From Eremophila alpestris peregrina (Eukaryota; Chordata; Aves; Passeriformes; Alaudidae): a DNA stretch of 64,000 nt. The position numbers and the translations under genes were made by a program. This document shows, piece after piece, positions 15,301 to 30,100 of this stretch (positions are counted from its first letter, which is position 1; each line of letters starts with the position of its first letter). The notes below the pieces were generated by a model. The model ran no database searches and was not told the DNA's origin. It saw nothing but the letters and a program-made list of their open reading frames with translations. Where the stretch lies: positions 276,890 to 340,889 of the forward strand of contig WMCF01000018.1 of NCBI GenBank assembly GCA_009792885.1, given 5' to 3'.

Positions 15301-16861
15301 CACACAAATTTCTTACCTACATGTATTGAAGGGCTAGAAGCTAAATTACCAGATGTGGGAGGAGAAAAGAAAATGAAATATTTTATATTTACTTGCAATC
15401 TTTGAAGGTCACTACAGCATCACCTTGTGTATAAATATTGCCTCAACAGATGAGAAAGGCTTCTATTAAACAGGTAAATGCTACAGTACAAGGTCTAAGA
15501 TTTGCAAGGGCCCTGATCATGACTCTGCATGGTTCAGATATCGACATATTATTATTCCTGCTTTTGAAAGATATTCCATGAAGAGATAAGATAGCCTTTA
15601 TCCCATCTTAATGAACCAATACCAATATTTTATATTTTTCTACCTGTACATATTTTCTTTCCAGGTGATTATAACCCTATTTGTTGAATTTCTCTTCTGA
15701 TAAGCTTATACTTTCCATGTTTTGTAATGGAGTACATCCCACCAAAGTCATGGAATAACATAAGCAATTCAGCAGTAAGAAAAAGAAAAGAGTTTCAATA
15801 ATCATCTGTGAAACCAAGTAAGCACAAGGACGGAACTTTCTACCAGTGATGAAAAGCAGAGGGAAACTGCAGAAACCACATGTCAAGGAAGTTTCCCAAA
15901 TGTGATTGTGGGTGTAGTCTGGTGGTCTGTGCAAGACAAAGAGAAAAGCAAAACAGCAAGAAATTTGAAGAACAATGAGTGGAAAGAAGGACCAAAATGA
16001 AAGCTTTAAAATCCATTATGTTATGTACAAGATTTCTTTTTTTCAGAGAAATTTAAACAACAAACACAATGTGTTTTGTAACATTCAAGTAAAACCACAC
16101 ACTTGCTTTGTACAATATATTTCTAGGTTTCTTTTTAAAATTGAAATATGTGTATTTATTATATTCAATTCCCATACATCAGTATTTCAAAAACAATTTA
16201 TATGAAGTTGTGCCTGTGATTGCAGAGGCCACGACTGAATTCTTCTGAATCTATGTTCTTTGTATTAATGATCAGATACTGCTCATAGTGTGAAGTAACT
16301 TCTGTGATTTTAGTTTTCAAATACTCTCAGGCATTTTCACTTATACTTTTTTAAATTAACATAAGGAAAAAAAAAAGAATATGTACCATGTCTTTGGAAA
16401 TACATCTTTGCTTTTTGTTTCAATTACAAAAAAAATGCAATCTTAAAATTTCACCTTCTAAATTAATTGACAAACCACTTACTTCGTCCAACAACCCAAA
16501 GGGTTTGTAATTTCCACCTACTGGTGTGTGTTAAGCTTTCATATTTATCTATACTACGTTTTATCCATGTGTCCCACTCCCTTACCCACTGTGACAAAAT
16601 CTTATTTCTTGGTTATCCTGACAAGGCTATTCAGGTAGAATTAGGCATGGGAAAAAAAGTTAAGAATAAAGCTTAGAAACTGTCTTTAAAGAGAAGAACA
16701 GAGATAAAATCACTAACAAGCAATAAAACAGATAATTTTATTGTATATATCTGTGTGCATGTGGTAATGATAGGCTGAATGCATCTGTTTTAACAATAAT
16801 ATTTCCTGAGCTGAACAAAGTAAGAAGCCAAATGCAAAGACACCTAAAGAAGTCATAAAAA

Positions 16862-16905
<44 letters not shown>

Positions 16906-19900
16906 NAAAAAAAAAAAAAACAAAAAAAAAACCTGAAAGGGGGAAGAAGGCGTTATTGTATTAACAGGAAGGAGATATCTTCATTTTATATCTTCATCAT
17001 TATTATACTTTTTAATGCAACATTTAAACTCAGGTGACACATGAAAAAGCATGGACTGTTCAATTATGTTCCAAGTGGCTAAAGAAGAAAGGAAGAGCTA
17101 ACACAATCTTTCATGACTTCATCTTCTAAGAAGTGGAAGCTTTTATCTTCAGAAAGTATAAAAAATAGTGTTTTAAAATTGGATTCAAGGGAAGGAGTTT
17201 GTAAATTCAAGCAGTAAAATCTCACTTATCTGGCACAGATACTGAGGCCAGAAAAGTTACCTGCTGTTTCAATAAAAGCCTCATCTGCCCACTCTTTAGT
17301 ACATACCTGCATCTTGCTGGCCTGCATGACTATTAACAAGCTTCAGTTAACTTTCCCTTTTCCCTTAATTCTATATTGGCTTCAGCCAAGAGCAAATATA
17401 CTATGAGACAGGCCAGCTCTGCACAGTTTTTCTTAATTAAGAGCAGAAACTATTATGGTATTTGCAGGACTTGATCTTTGTGCTTTTTACACAAGGAGAA
17501 CATTTGGGATTTTTGAGTTTTCTCATCATGATATGCTATGTTTTTTATGTTTATTTTCATTAAATAAATAAAGTTCAGCAGTCTTAAGACATACAGGTCT
17601 CATGGAACTACTGGATTCTTTCAAAATGTAATTCTTTTCTTATTTCTTCCAAAGTGAAAACTATTTTGTTTATTTGAAAGATTTAAAGCTAAACACATTA
17701 TTACAAAAACACATCGTATTTATCTTTAAAATAAACTCCACTTGAAAGAAAAAATTTCTCCACTAAAGACAAGTAATTTCACTCCCAGGACATCTTAAAA
17801 AGCTTAAAGAGTCAAAGCTAATTTGTCAAATTGAATAATTTTTGCCCAAAAAAGTGATGGTATGGCTGGACAAATAAACTTTAGTTATCAAGAGTCATCT
17901 TTAAACTACCTTTTCTTTAATGAAGGAAGATTTTCCTTTCCATTTGCTATTACCAATGGAATAAATTCTCATTCTAGTGCAATTTAAAGCTCAAAATAAA
18001 GAAATACAAAGAAGTTTCAATATTACAGCTGCTTAATGGAAACAGAAAACAAAATTTATGTAAGGAAGTTTCTGTTAATTGTTTTTGTTAGATAACTCAA
18101 TAGTAATGTTGATCAAATTTATATTTTATGGCAAATTTTATTCCTTTCTATATAGTTATGGAAGCTTCCAAGGTGCAGAACAGATGAAGAACCATTTATA
18201 AGATGAAACTACTTCCCTATATCTCACAACTTTTCTTCTGTGAGAAAATGCAATGTGTTTGAAAATGCAATGTGTTAGGAAAAGAACAACAGACAATGAA
18301 CATGGATTTTTCTGTCCTCTTTACCTCAAAGAAGCAACTAAAGCCAAAGCAACAAAACAGAGCTGCTTTTGACATGGTTCCAACGCTCTTCTGTAAGAGC
18401 TACTCTGTAAGAGCAGAATTTCTCTTCAGAATTTGCCCTCTCTCTTCAGAGATTTGATTGTTACACACTTGGCAACTGTATTGCTCTTGACAGCTTCAAG
18501 AAACCAAAGTGAAGTCAATTATGCAAGCATACAGCCCAAGAAGGCATGCAATGCAGGTTCTCTAAAAATGTCAGGGGGAACAAGTCTACCTAGACACTAA
18601 TGTGACTTTTAGTCTTCCTTCTGTCTGTTGTTTACCTCACTTTTCAGTGTGGCAGACTATACCTGAAGTTCAGTCCTGGATGATTGCTAAATTATTTTTT
18701 TTTTTTTAATTTTCAAAAGTAGTGAAACAATGAATATCAAAGTTCTTTGATGCCACAGGTGTCTCATTTATTTTAGATTACTTTGAGGAGTATTTAATTA
18801 ATGGATGTATGAGAAATAAATAACATTGAATAACTGGAAAAACTTTATTTCAATTGTTTTTGGATTTAATTGAATTAAAACATCTAAGCAAACTTCTTAT
18901 GATCATTAATATGTTTATGAGATAGTCATCACTAAGATGTAATTTAATATTGTAGAAGTGCAGACAGCAATATTAGAATGTCCTGAGGCTGGTCTAGTCA
19001 AACAATCAACGCAGTGACAACACAAACTAAAAAGTTGCTACAACAGTTACTGTTTGTCTTTGCATGTCTGGCACAGTTCCAGGATTAGAGTGGGCCATAA
19101 GAAGGCAATTGTATCATGTTGTACCACTCACCATTAGAGACCACTGAGAATCTGAACAAGTAGTATGAAGCATAAAATATATTTTAGTTCAATCAAAAGT
19201 TTCATCACTAGATAAAATGATTGCTTGTAATCTTCTGGTATATATTACAATGAAACACAATGATCTCCATGCTCTTTTCTTACTTTAAGACCTACGAAAA
19301 TCCCAGTGGCAAGTGAGAGGGTAAAGTCAAGGAAAAGACTGACATGGACAAAAAGGAAAAACAAAGAAGGGAGGAAAAAATTAGAGGAGGATAGGGTTTA
19401 AACTTTTATAGATTTTTAAAATCCAATTAGCGAATCACGTTTAAAAGTAAAGAAGCTACACAAGAAGTTGCTGACTAGCATGTGTAGCTGTTAGTAAACC
19501 AAGCTACAAGAAAAGCTGGTCTAATATTTTCCATTGGAACAGTATTCCATCAGAAAATGCTAATGGAACAGAACCAAAACCTTCCATAAGAACATGACAA
19601 CTTCTTGAAAAGTTTTGACAGAAACCAGGCAGAAAGGCAGGCTAAATAACCAGTGTGTCTCTTCATCTTTTCTCTTGTCAGCCAGATGGCTGGTGAGTAG
19701 CCTGCCAGGCTCCTTGGCTTCTAGTTTTCATAGAATCCTTGACTTCTTGCCGGATTGGCTGCCAAACAGCTGGAAATCCAGGTCTCCAGGAGCTCCTAAG
19801 CTTTTTGGCTTCTCGTGGTCTCCAAGCTCTCAGGCAGCTGCTTTGCATGGAACTTAAGGCCCAAGGCTCTTATGTGAGGGAGATACAGGCTGCACCCTTT

Positions 19901-22900
19901 ACTTCCTGGCTTCAACATTATGTCTTTTATAGAAACTGGACTCCTATATTTGTAGACATTAAAGACCTCAGGGCAATTTATGTCAGTCCGTTTAGGATCT
20001 CCAACATGTCTGTAGGAGGCCCAAATAACTCCTGAGAGTCAGGTGACTAAACTAGGCAGCCTGTGTCAAGAGTCATTGGATGGGCTGGTTCTGTATGTAC
20101 CCTGCAAGAGCTTATGCTCTACGTTATTAGGCAGTCACTTATGGATTCACCAAGCCAGGACTGGATTCCTGGGCTTCCTGAATCTCTGAGGATCCTGGTT
20201 CTCTGAATGGCTTCAGAGACACGCAAAAAATTCCTTTTTGTCTCTCCCGTGGTATGCTTTTGATGCTTGGTTAATAAAAAAGCTCAAAAATTTGGAAATC
20301 TAAATCCAGATACCAGGGAGCAAAAACTGCATCAAATGAGAGAAAATATAAAGGAGTACATAAGACAGATGTGAAGAATTATAATGTCTAGAGAAAAATA
20401 GAAACATGGAAAGTGAGCTGTAAGAGCACTAAGTTTGAACTAAGGTTTCTGTGTAAAATACTGAGAAGCACAGCAAGGCAAAAAAAGTAACTGGAAAACA
20501 CTGTATATACACAAGAAGGGAATTTTGACATTTTAGGCTTAACCCAAGAATGATACATAAAGAAAAATGCATTGGTAGTACTTACTTAACTAAAATTTTT
20601 AGAATGTAAAACGAAGGAACAACAGCGTCCAGTATGGAGCACAATTATCTTTATACACTATAGTTTTAAACTAGTAAAATGTGCAATCAAAGCATCTTAA
20701 TGTATTTAAAACAGCAAATGGTTTTACTGGTTTTTAAATATTAGAAGACTTCCAACTTCATTTCTTTGTTATTCTTAGAAAAGAAATGCTCTCTGTGGTT
20801 TTATACATATGGTTATGTTAAACTTTCCATAACACACAAAATCTATGTAAAGAGTAGGTCATCAGCAACATATTTTCTACCCACAGGTTAACTCCATGCT
20901 GGTTGGCTGCAAAACTCACTTCTTGATTATATAATATTGTTGCAGGGCTGAAGACTAATTGACCTTCACACCTACCCATTTTGTGGCCCTTCCCTCTTAA
21001 ACCTGGTTTAGTTTTCATTTAGTTTGATGGGGGGGGGGGGGGGGGGGGGAGGTTTGTGTCAGCATGGGCATTCTCTTTCTCCTTATGAAAGAAATACACA
21101 GACAACATTAGATGTCTCATCATCTTTCATCACACCCCTGACAGTCTCCTTTAGAACTGAAACTACAATGTATCAGAAAAGGGTGAGATGTCATTCCACA
21201 AGTAAATTTTAAGAAAACAGAGTAACTTTCTCTCTCTTGCCTTTCAAGCCCCCCCCCCCCCATCTCTGACTCTACTTAAATTATTTTGACAGACCGAACA
21301 CAGCACTGTAACAGCTACTGAGAATAATTAACTCTACCCTAGCCAAAATCAGGACAACTCTATACATAGATGGCTTCATGAAGTTCTTTAAGAAAGCCTC
21401 ACAGTTGTAGCTATAAAAAGGCTAAAACTGAAAGATAAGTTGGTATGCAGGCACACAGGACAGAAAAAAATGATGCCTGACATTACCATTTGCATTTTAA
21501 TGTCTGCACCCAAAACTCTACTAAATATAAGGACAGAAAGTAACAGCTAGAACTCTTTTTTCCCCCTTTTTTTTTTCTTTCAATTAATGTAAAGACTTTT
21601 GTAGAAAGTTCCTCTGTGAGGAAATAGGAATTTTCATACAGACTCAGGCTGGCAGTGTTCCTCTTATTGGCACAATGCATTTGGGCGATTTTTATAATAG
21701 CCCAAATTACATCTTTGTAGAATTTCTCCGAATGTTTATGTTTGGGCTGATGTATGTTGGGAGAACATTACAAGTACTGTTTTTCGAAGAAGCATCATAA
21801 CCAAATATTGCTGTTCCAACATCAACAGAGTTGAGTAGACTTCTCTTATTCATTTTTCATAATCATTTGTGTTTCTTGGACAGTGCACTTACACTTTGCT
21901 ACTAGCAATGTGCCTGCAGTAGTAACTTTTCCTCTTGGAAGTAAGGATCTAATTAATAAGAATCTGCTTCTATTAAGATAATTCCTTTAATTCCTTTGTA
22001 ACAAACAATAGCACTCAGCTACATCATACTGATAAAATTCTATTCTATGGGAAGTACTCTTAAACAAATGATGGTGAGAGTAAGCATGAAAGAGAAACAC
22101 GTAATCACATACTAAAAAATAATCAGCATATCAGAATTTTTATTAGCTTCTAAGATTTTTAATATACAGAAAATAACCTTTAAGTTGGCTGCAAAATAAA
22201 AATATCTGCAGAAAAATTGATATTGCATTACATTATTATAAAAATGTGTTTATGATACTACTAACAAGTTCAATTTCATCTGTGAACCTCCACAACACAG
22301 AAGAGAACCACTACAGCTTCCACAAAAGAACACAAAAGGAAAACGGACTCTGTTCTCACAGCTATTTGGAACACAGTTTGCAGTCCCAAGTACAGGCTTA
22401 GAAAGGCCAGAACACACATAACTCTTTAAAATCATGTACTTATCACTGCTTTTGAATCAAGCACTGCACAAACCAAACTGCTTTTTGGAAGATCATGTAA
22501 ATTGTTGAACAAAAAAACCCAAATTCTCTTTAGATGGAAATAGTTGCTGCACTTCCTCACTGTGGCTGTAGTCGCTGCTTTATACATATTTCTTTCTATT
22601 CAGTGTCAGCGGAAAGGGTATTATTGGTAGGTTTGTTTCAGTGAGCCACTTGGCCTCAGTGTCACACAAAGAACTCTTTGTGGGATCACAGATTAGCATT
22701 AGGGTAGGCAGCCAAGAGAGATGAAAGGAGAATAGCTACACTAAGGGTGTACATAGCTTGCACTCATCAAACACCCCAGGGAAAAATGAAGAAAAAAAAT
22801 CCATGTAATGCATAATTTCAGTAGTTGTCCTCTATTCCCTCAGTTTCTGAAAAAGTGCTTTTAGTGGAAGTTCTAGCAATTTGCAGTTCTACTTTGGCAC

Positions 22901-24125
22901 TTCAAGTTGCAGAGTCTTACACATAGGAAGTATTACCTCAGTACCGAGATCAACTAGTATTTTAACATTCAGTTACAGCAATATTGTTCAAGAGAGAGGC
23001 AGGTATATTCATATCTTTACAGAGGAGACATGTTTAGAGTTCACCATTAGGCATCAAAAATCATTACTGCACTAGAATGCACATTTAGAAAAAAAGGATG
23101 AAAAGATAATTCAGAATAACCAGCATGTGTGAAAAATTACAAGCAAGCTGCCATTGTCGAAATCATTCATGAAGAAATAAAAAATGCTTGAGTTATAAAA
23201 AACAACACCAAGCTTTCTCACTATATATCCATATATCTGTATCATTGAATCATCTACATAAATTAATAGCAGCCACACAGTGCTCAATTCCAAAGAGGAA
23301 ACTGCCTGCAAAGGATGCTACAGATACCTAGCACTTTGAAATAATTACTATTCTTTACACAGTCATGATGTCCAACTCTGGGTAGAAGGATATATAGTCT
23401 TGGTATAGTAGTGAAAAGATGCAAATGTTGCATTAAATATAGAGGTAAATCAGAAATGGAAGCTAAGACTGTAAAAGGATTAAGGTATAAAGTCAGTACT
23501 CTAGGAAATTTCTAATGGGAAAGAAAACCTTACTCATTTATTTTACCATATGTCAGTGCTAAGAACTCAAGAGAGATGACTTGCAGCTCATTCTGGTTAT
23601 TTTATCTCTATTTGGAAACTGACATGACATAAATGAATAGCTCAGTCTTCTGTACACAACTGACCTGCACAACCACCACTATTCACAACTGGCACTTTTT
23701 GTTGGCAGTCTGAGCAGAAAACCTGAAGATTACATTGGCACTGAGTCTAAAATATGCTCTGAAACCAAATGATGGTCTCTTGAGAACACAACTGAACTAA
23801 CTCACAGTGGAGAACAACTAGAAATACCTGTGCTATTCATAGTCTGTGAGTAGAAGCTTTCTGTTTTCAGTATTGTCAGATTTTCATCATGCTTTATTTG
23901 GTAACAGTAAGGTTAGGTCCTGGTAAGTTACTAAAATGTATTTTTCAATTGAGAAAACACTGTAAAGGCAAAACAGATTAGATAATGGGTGCTAGATGGA
24001 GGATTATCCACTTTTGAAAAGTAAATACATATGTTTTTTTAAGCAGTTAACAGAATAAAGAGAGTGTAAGTAGGAAACAGCAAAGTATTGCTGGAAATTA
24101 TCCAAATATAAAAAATTATATATGA

Positions 24126-24156
<31 letters not shown>

Positions 24157-27100
24157 ACAAAACTGTTACTTTAAATACTTTCTTACCTTAGCATTTTCAA
24201 CACAAGGACAAAGAGCCCAAGCTGCACTTGCTTGAACATCTGGGTTAGGATTTTTCAACAATGACCATAGCAAGCGAACTCCATCTAAACTGTCAATTAT
24301 CCTATTGCAGAAACAGATTGAAAACGGGAACATTAATTATGGCATATACAATGTTGAATCTCAAATTGTATCAGTTTGTTTGGAGCACTGCTCAAAGAAA
24401 CACTGGCATGATTCTGACATACTGTTTTGCTTTATGCAAGTGCTTGTGTTTTATTGTCAGTTAATCGCCATCAACATACTCAACACTGCCCACTATAACA
24501 GATGGGTGCCAATAAATGATGTAAAGACAGAATGTTTTCTAACTAAATCTCATTAATGTTGTTTATTTTTTTGCAGCACTGTCATTCAGAGTGCTTACAG
24601 AAGATAAAGTAAGCTACATTATAACCAGAGCTCATAAACGTGAAAACAAGCATGCAACTTTTTAACGATCTGCATGCAAAGTGAAATCTGAATTTGAGCA
24701 TACTGGCTTCTTTCATATAGTAACAAATACTTTCCAAAACAAATATTTATGCCCAAAACTATGTACTTAACTTTTTATTCAGTCTATGCTTAATGTATTT
24801 ACCTTGCTCTACGGCATATTTTAAAATACTATGTTTCTAATCAAGCATTAGAAATTAAAATGGTCACACCACAGAGCATCCTTTGTTGGGCATGAATAAC
24901 GTGTAACTTGTTTCCCATATGTTCCTTCCTAACAAGACCAACACTAAGCACACTATGTTATAACTACTTAAACATCATATAATCAAAGTATCTTCATGAC
25001 TAGCTGAGAAATGAAGCATCATCAGAATCATCTCTACACCATCTGTGTTGTGTTTACATATCGATCAGGCTTGGGGTCATAACTTCACATCAGGTTCCAG
25101 TGAATATCCTAAATAGAAAGGAAGGTCAGACAAAACTTAATAGCCTTTACCAACATGCCTTTTTTCAAAAAACTGTGTTAAGCTCAAAGCAGATGAATTG
25201 AAGCTGAAGAAAAGCAGCACACCTTCATTGTCTAACCTCAAAAGTAAAATATTCCATTGCATATGTGCTTCTATCTTTAATTGTAAATGCAAAAGAATTC
25301 AAAACACATTTTTAGAGAGCTTAAAAATAGCAGATAAAGCATCTCATTTGTGTTCACTATATATATGTTTTGCCAGGAAATTTTAATACTAACTATAAAA
25401 TGAACTTTGTATGTAATTCTATCATCGTTTGAAGCAGAAAAAATAAATAAGGACATGAACTCTGTCTAAAATAAGCAAGGACTTTATTAATAACATTTTT
25501 ATGCAAACTGTTTAAAAAACTATGTTTTTCAAAATAATACTTTTTGAACAAAGCTATGGTTAAGCTAAAAACCTTTAAGTTTTTAAAGATCTTTCAGTTT
25601 CAGTATAGCTTATTTTACACATTCCACTCCAAATCAATTGCAAGAAAATCATCATTCAAAGGAGAAATTCAGAAGTCTTAGCGAAACAAAATAAAACAGT
25701 AGGAGCAGAAACTATACAATTACACATATATGTTCACACAGTAATGATGACTTAAGTAAAAACTACAAAACAAACTTTTAAGTCCCTCCAAACCCCAAAC
25801 ACTTTTAAGCAATTTTAACATTACTCTCTTGTCACTTCAGAAACTACAAGGAATTAATTTCCTATATTGGCATTAATTAAAAAGAACCCAGGAATCTTTC
25901 CTCTAGTCAAGCAGAGTACTGATTATTTACCAACATGAGGTACTTCCTCCCAAGAGGGGCTAAATATAAATGACCCAGCTCCAACAAGTATATAAAAATC
26001 AAGAGATAGAAGCCAAACACTGAGCTCAGATTTTTCCACCACACTTAAAAAAACAACCTCTAGGCTGATTTATCTTTCTTTTCTATTTATTTTTAAAGCT
26101 TCCTTTTCACTTGGAAGTTTACTTTCATTTTCTTTTCAGTTTTCTGGTCTTCAGTGTTTCAGGATAAACTAGCCTCCCTCTATTGTTAATTTGCTGAAGA
26201 AGAGTTTTGCCTTTTGCTTAAAGACTGGAAAGAACAATTGTTTTAGATCAACAGAACCCAGCTCAGAATATGCAAAGGTATAGTCCTCTGATCATTCAGC
26301 ATACATAAAATTAAACTAGGGAACAGTAGAAACAAAACAATAAAATCTCTGAATCACATTGTTCATCACCGACTACTTGCAGTTACACTACATTAACACA
26401 AATAAAAAGAACTCTACATACAGGAATAATGTTCTTAATTCTCACTCTGGAAGAATTATCACTGTGTAATCACCATGCAAGAACAAACATTATTTTCATC
26501 TTGCTGGGAACATACATTTGCCAATCTAGAAAGCACTGCTAAAGAGTTTAATTTTTTAATCTTCCTAGGTTTCACTACACAATCCAGCAGATGAAGAAAA
26601 TGGGTGCTGAATGAGTGCATTTGCCTTTATGGCAAAGGGAACACTAAAATAAATGGTCCTGAAAAATGTTTCCTCTATAAAACTGCTTAGACATTAACTT
26701 CCTTCCTATGTAAAAATTCCTTATTGAAGCTGACAAAAAATACACATTCAGTTTTCTTTACAAATAAACAAAGAGAGAGGAAAACAGAACTGTAATCTTG
26801 AAAAATTCAGCTTTGATGGCATAATGCTAAGCAACATTATGATTTGCTTTTGTATGTAGTTTTTGTACCTAATTTTCTTCCCACAATGTATTATAATATT
26901 ATTAGCAGGACGAAGTAATAAAACTTCTTGCCACAATAAGTACAAGCAAATATAACATAAAATTTACTTTGTTTGGCATTCAATTCTGTATTTGTCCATA
27001 GTTAGCACATTATTCACTCTGTGGCTTCAGTCACTTAAGTAATTTATTTTATAATAATTTGTTGATATTCTGATGATAAAATTAAACTATACTAAAATCT

Positions 27101-30100
27101 GGAGCAAGCAACCACTCATGGGACTGTTAAAAGACAGGCTTTTTAATAAAAATACAAAACATTTTCTTTGAAAGCTGAACGGGATCTCATAAAACCTGAA
27201 ATAATTCAATATATAGTTGATATAAAAGTCTTAATACTTCAATATTGAAACATTTAAGTGCTTTATAGAATAGCTGATCTGCTATTGTATGTCTGTATAT
27301 ATATATATAATGCATTTAATGTACAGGACACTATTAATAGTCAAAATCTTAACAGGCTTTGAGTGAGGAAACTCACTCAATTGGTATTTGCTATTTGACC
27401 AGTGCGGATTGGTCAATTTAAGATCTATTTTTTCATTACTTTTGTTCTCTGTTCACAGGTAAAAGTTGCCTAATGAAGACTTTTCACAATTTTTAAGAAC
27501 CTCATTACCATTATACCATTGAATATTTAAAGCAAGATGTGGCTTACAATTCTAGAAATTTACACTGCTTTTTTTAATAGATCTGAAATTACCAAAGTTG
27601 TTAATCTGAAATAATACTTCTCTTTCAAGTTAAAATTTAATATTGAACATTTCCAGTTGAAATGTCAACATGAATTGCTTAAATACACATGTGTACACAC
27701 AGCCTAGACATCTGTTTGTCATATCTATCATCTTTCTCTGCTAAAATGTTACTTACCAGAACTTTGAGAACTTCAGTTTAATTGCCTGCCAATTTAGACC
27801 ACAAATACAAACGTAAATAAACAAAGTTATACTGACTCTGTATTGTGCTCACTGGTAAGATTACAGGGTTTAATTCTGTCAGAATGTAATCTCATCTTGT
27901 ACGAAACCACAATTGAGCATTTTTCTTAAAACTTTCACTAGTTGCTGCTGACTGCTTTGATAAATAGTATTATATACCAATGACTCAAACTCCATCTGCT
28001 TGGCTAAAATAATTGCACATTTAAGTTTATAAGATTCTAAGCCCTCAGTTTTGAATGCCAGCAATGCAGTCTATGGATTTTCAAATGGAATGGGCAAATC
28101 AAAATCTAGTGTCAGTTAAAGAATAAGCACTAGTCCTTTGTTTTTAGTTAAGGAAAGTTAATAACCTAGAAAAAGTTCCTCAAAAAGATAAATATACAGT
28201 AGTTGGTGCAGCAAACCAAGTATGGAGAACAGCTTCATGCTGTCTACATAAGAGTAAGGAAGTTCAGCCACATAATTATGTTGAGTTTTTTAGATAAGTC
28301 AACTTATTTTTGGCTGTGAGTGAAGCTGGCTGCTGTTTTTTTATTTTAAATAGCTCAACAGAGTCAGTAAGAATCTCACAATTGGTTCAAGTTGTCCTGA
28401 AGTAAAGGATTGGTGTAGAAAATTAAAACTAGTGTACCTCCCACTCAGCTGTAAGAGTCACAGTGTCAACTAGGAAACATGGCAGAAATACAATACATAG
28501 AAGACATACAGGAGATGTAGATTCACCCATGCCTATCTATTAGTCTCTGTCAGTGCAAGCTTCTCCCATGGAACATAAGATAATTGCACAGTATTTCCCT
28601 CAGAATTTAACTGCACTGCTTCATAGAATGTGCTCAGCTTTCTCCAATCCATAACGACACTTTATTTCTTATATTGATCACAACCTCTTCATTATATATC
28701 CAAATCACTTACAGAAATTATGTGAGTTCCACTCTTGGTCTTTATGGTCTTCACATACCTACTGCTGCAAGGATAAGCACACTCAAAGTAGAAGACTGCT
28801 GAACTGAATATTTAGTCTCTAAGCCACACTTTGTTCCACACACTCGCAGCTAATTAAATGTAAGAACATATCTGAAAATTCTCAATTCTTATGAGGGCTT
28901 CAAATTTTCTACATATGAAAGTCAGTGATAGCAGAATCCAGGAAAATCATCATAATTTTCAGTTTTTATGCCAAACTAGAAAAAGTTCAACTGTAAACAG
29001 AGCCTGTCTGTACCACATGACAAAAAAACCCTGAGCCTCAAGACCTGCCAGCCAAAAATGGTAGGAAAAAGGCAGTAGAGAAGAACTGATTACCAAGAAT
29101 CTGTCAAACCATTCTGAGAAATATGTGACTATGAAATAAGAAATGTAATGGGGATCCAGCTACATGAATCTGAAAGACCACAAACACCTACGCATCAACC
29201 TGCTGCAACAGAAAACTCTCATCACCTGAATTTACTTACAGGCTACAAGTGGCTTTGCCTCACTTCTTTCTAGAAGGTAATCTTGGCACATTTCCACATC
29301 CTTGTTAAGACGTCTTTTTTTGGTTAAGAACTTCAGAAAATATTAATAGAAAGAGGCTGACCTCCACAGAAGTTTCTAACAAGGCTATTTATTGTTTTAG
29401 GCCCCAATTTTGTAAACAGAAAAGAGTCATACCACAGACTCTCTGTGCATGTATTTCATGTCTTTGGTGACTTGTTCTTCCCCAAAAGGAGAGCACTTTG
29501 GATGAAGAGATACAATTTCAACTTCTGCTGTGCTGGTTTGAGAGGAAGAGAAAGGAGAGGAATGGACATACTTTTTTTCTTTTTATTTTCTTTTTTTTTT
29601 TTTAGAGAGAGGTGGGGTCAGTGGTGGTGGGGGGAGGTTGCTTGCAAGTGCCCAGTGAGGAGTAGAGCAATCAGTCAAGAAAATAATTTGAACATATTAG
29701 CAGTTCCACTGCTGTCAATGTTTTAACTAAGCATTATTTTTAAACATTTTGCTGAATTAGTATCAAATTTATTCATACTTGAACGAATCATGCTTTGGGA
29801 AAAAATATAGTAGCATTACCTCTTCTAGTAGTACAGGCACAGCTAGCACAATACATCAGGTACATGGCACAGTCATACTAATCACAATTTTTGTTGTAAC
29901 AAATTTATTTGTAGTAGCAAAAAGTACATTCACACTTATTTAAGATCTTGCTTACTTGCTAATGTTTTGAAATACTTTTAGAAACACTTCCAAAGTTGAG
30001 AACTTTAACAGAAAATGTTTTATATGAATGAAATTCAACATTTGATTCCTTTGTTCACTCTTCACAAATTCCATAAAATTAGTCCCAAATGTGTACTTTC

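Larger units (their letters stand above)
13114..24186 (-). other. ODAD2 intron 12 (11.1 kb)
   Basis: A long AT-rich intron between exons 12 and 13. It holds a poly-A run with an N (16865-16931), a 21-base G run (21029-21049), a 13-base C run (21249-21261), a 17-base tandem duplication (18244-18277) and a (TA)n run beside the exon 12 donor. A less AT-rich block at about 19660-20240 looks like an unidentified old insertion. No coding exon was recognised. Confidence 0.88.
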
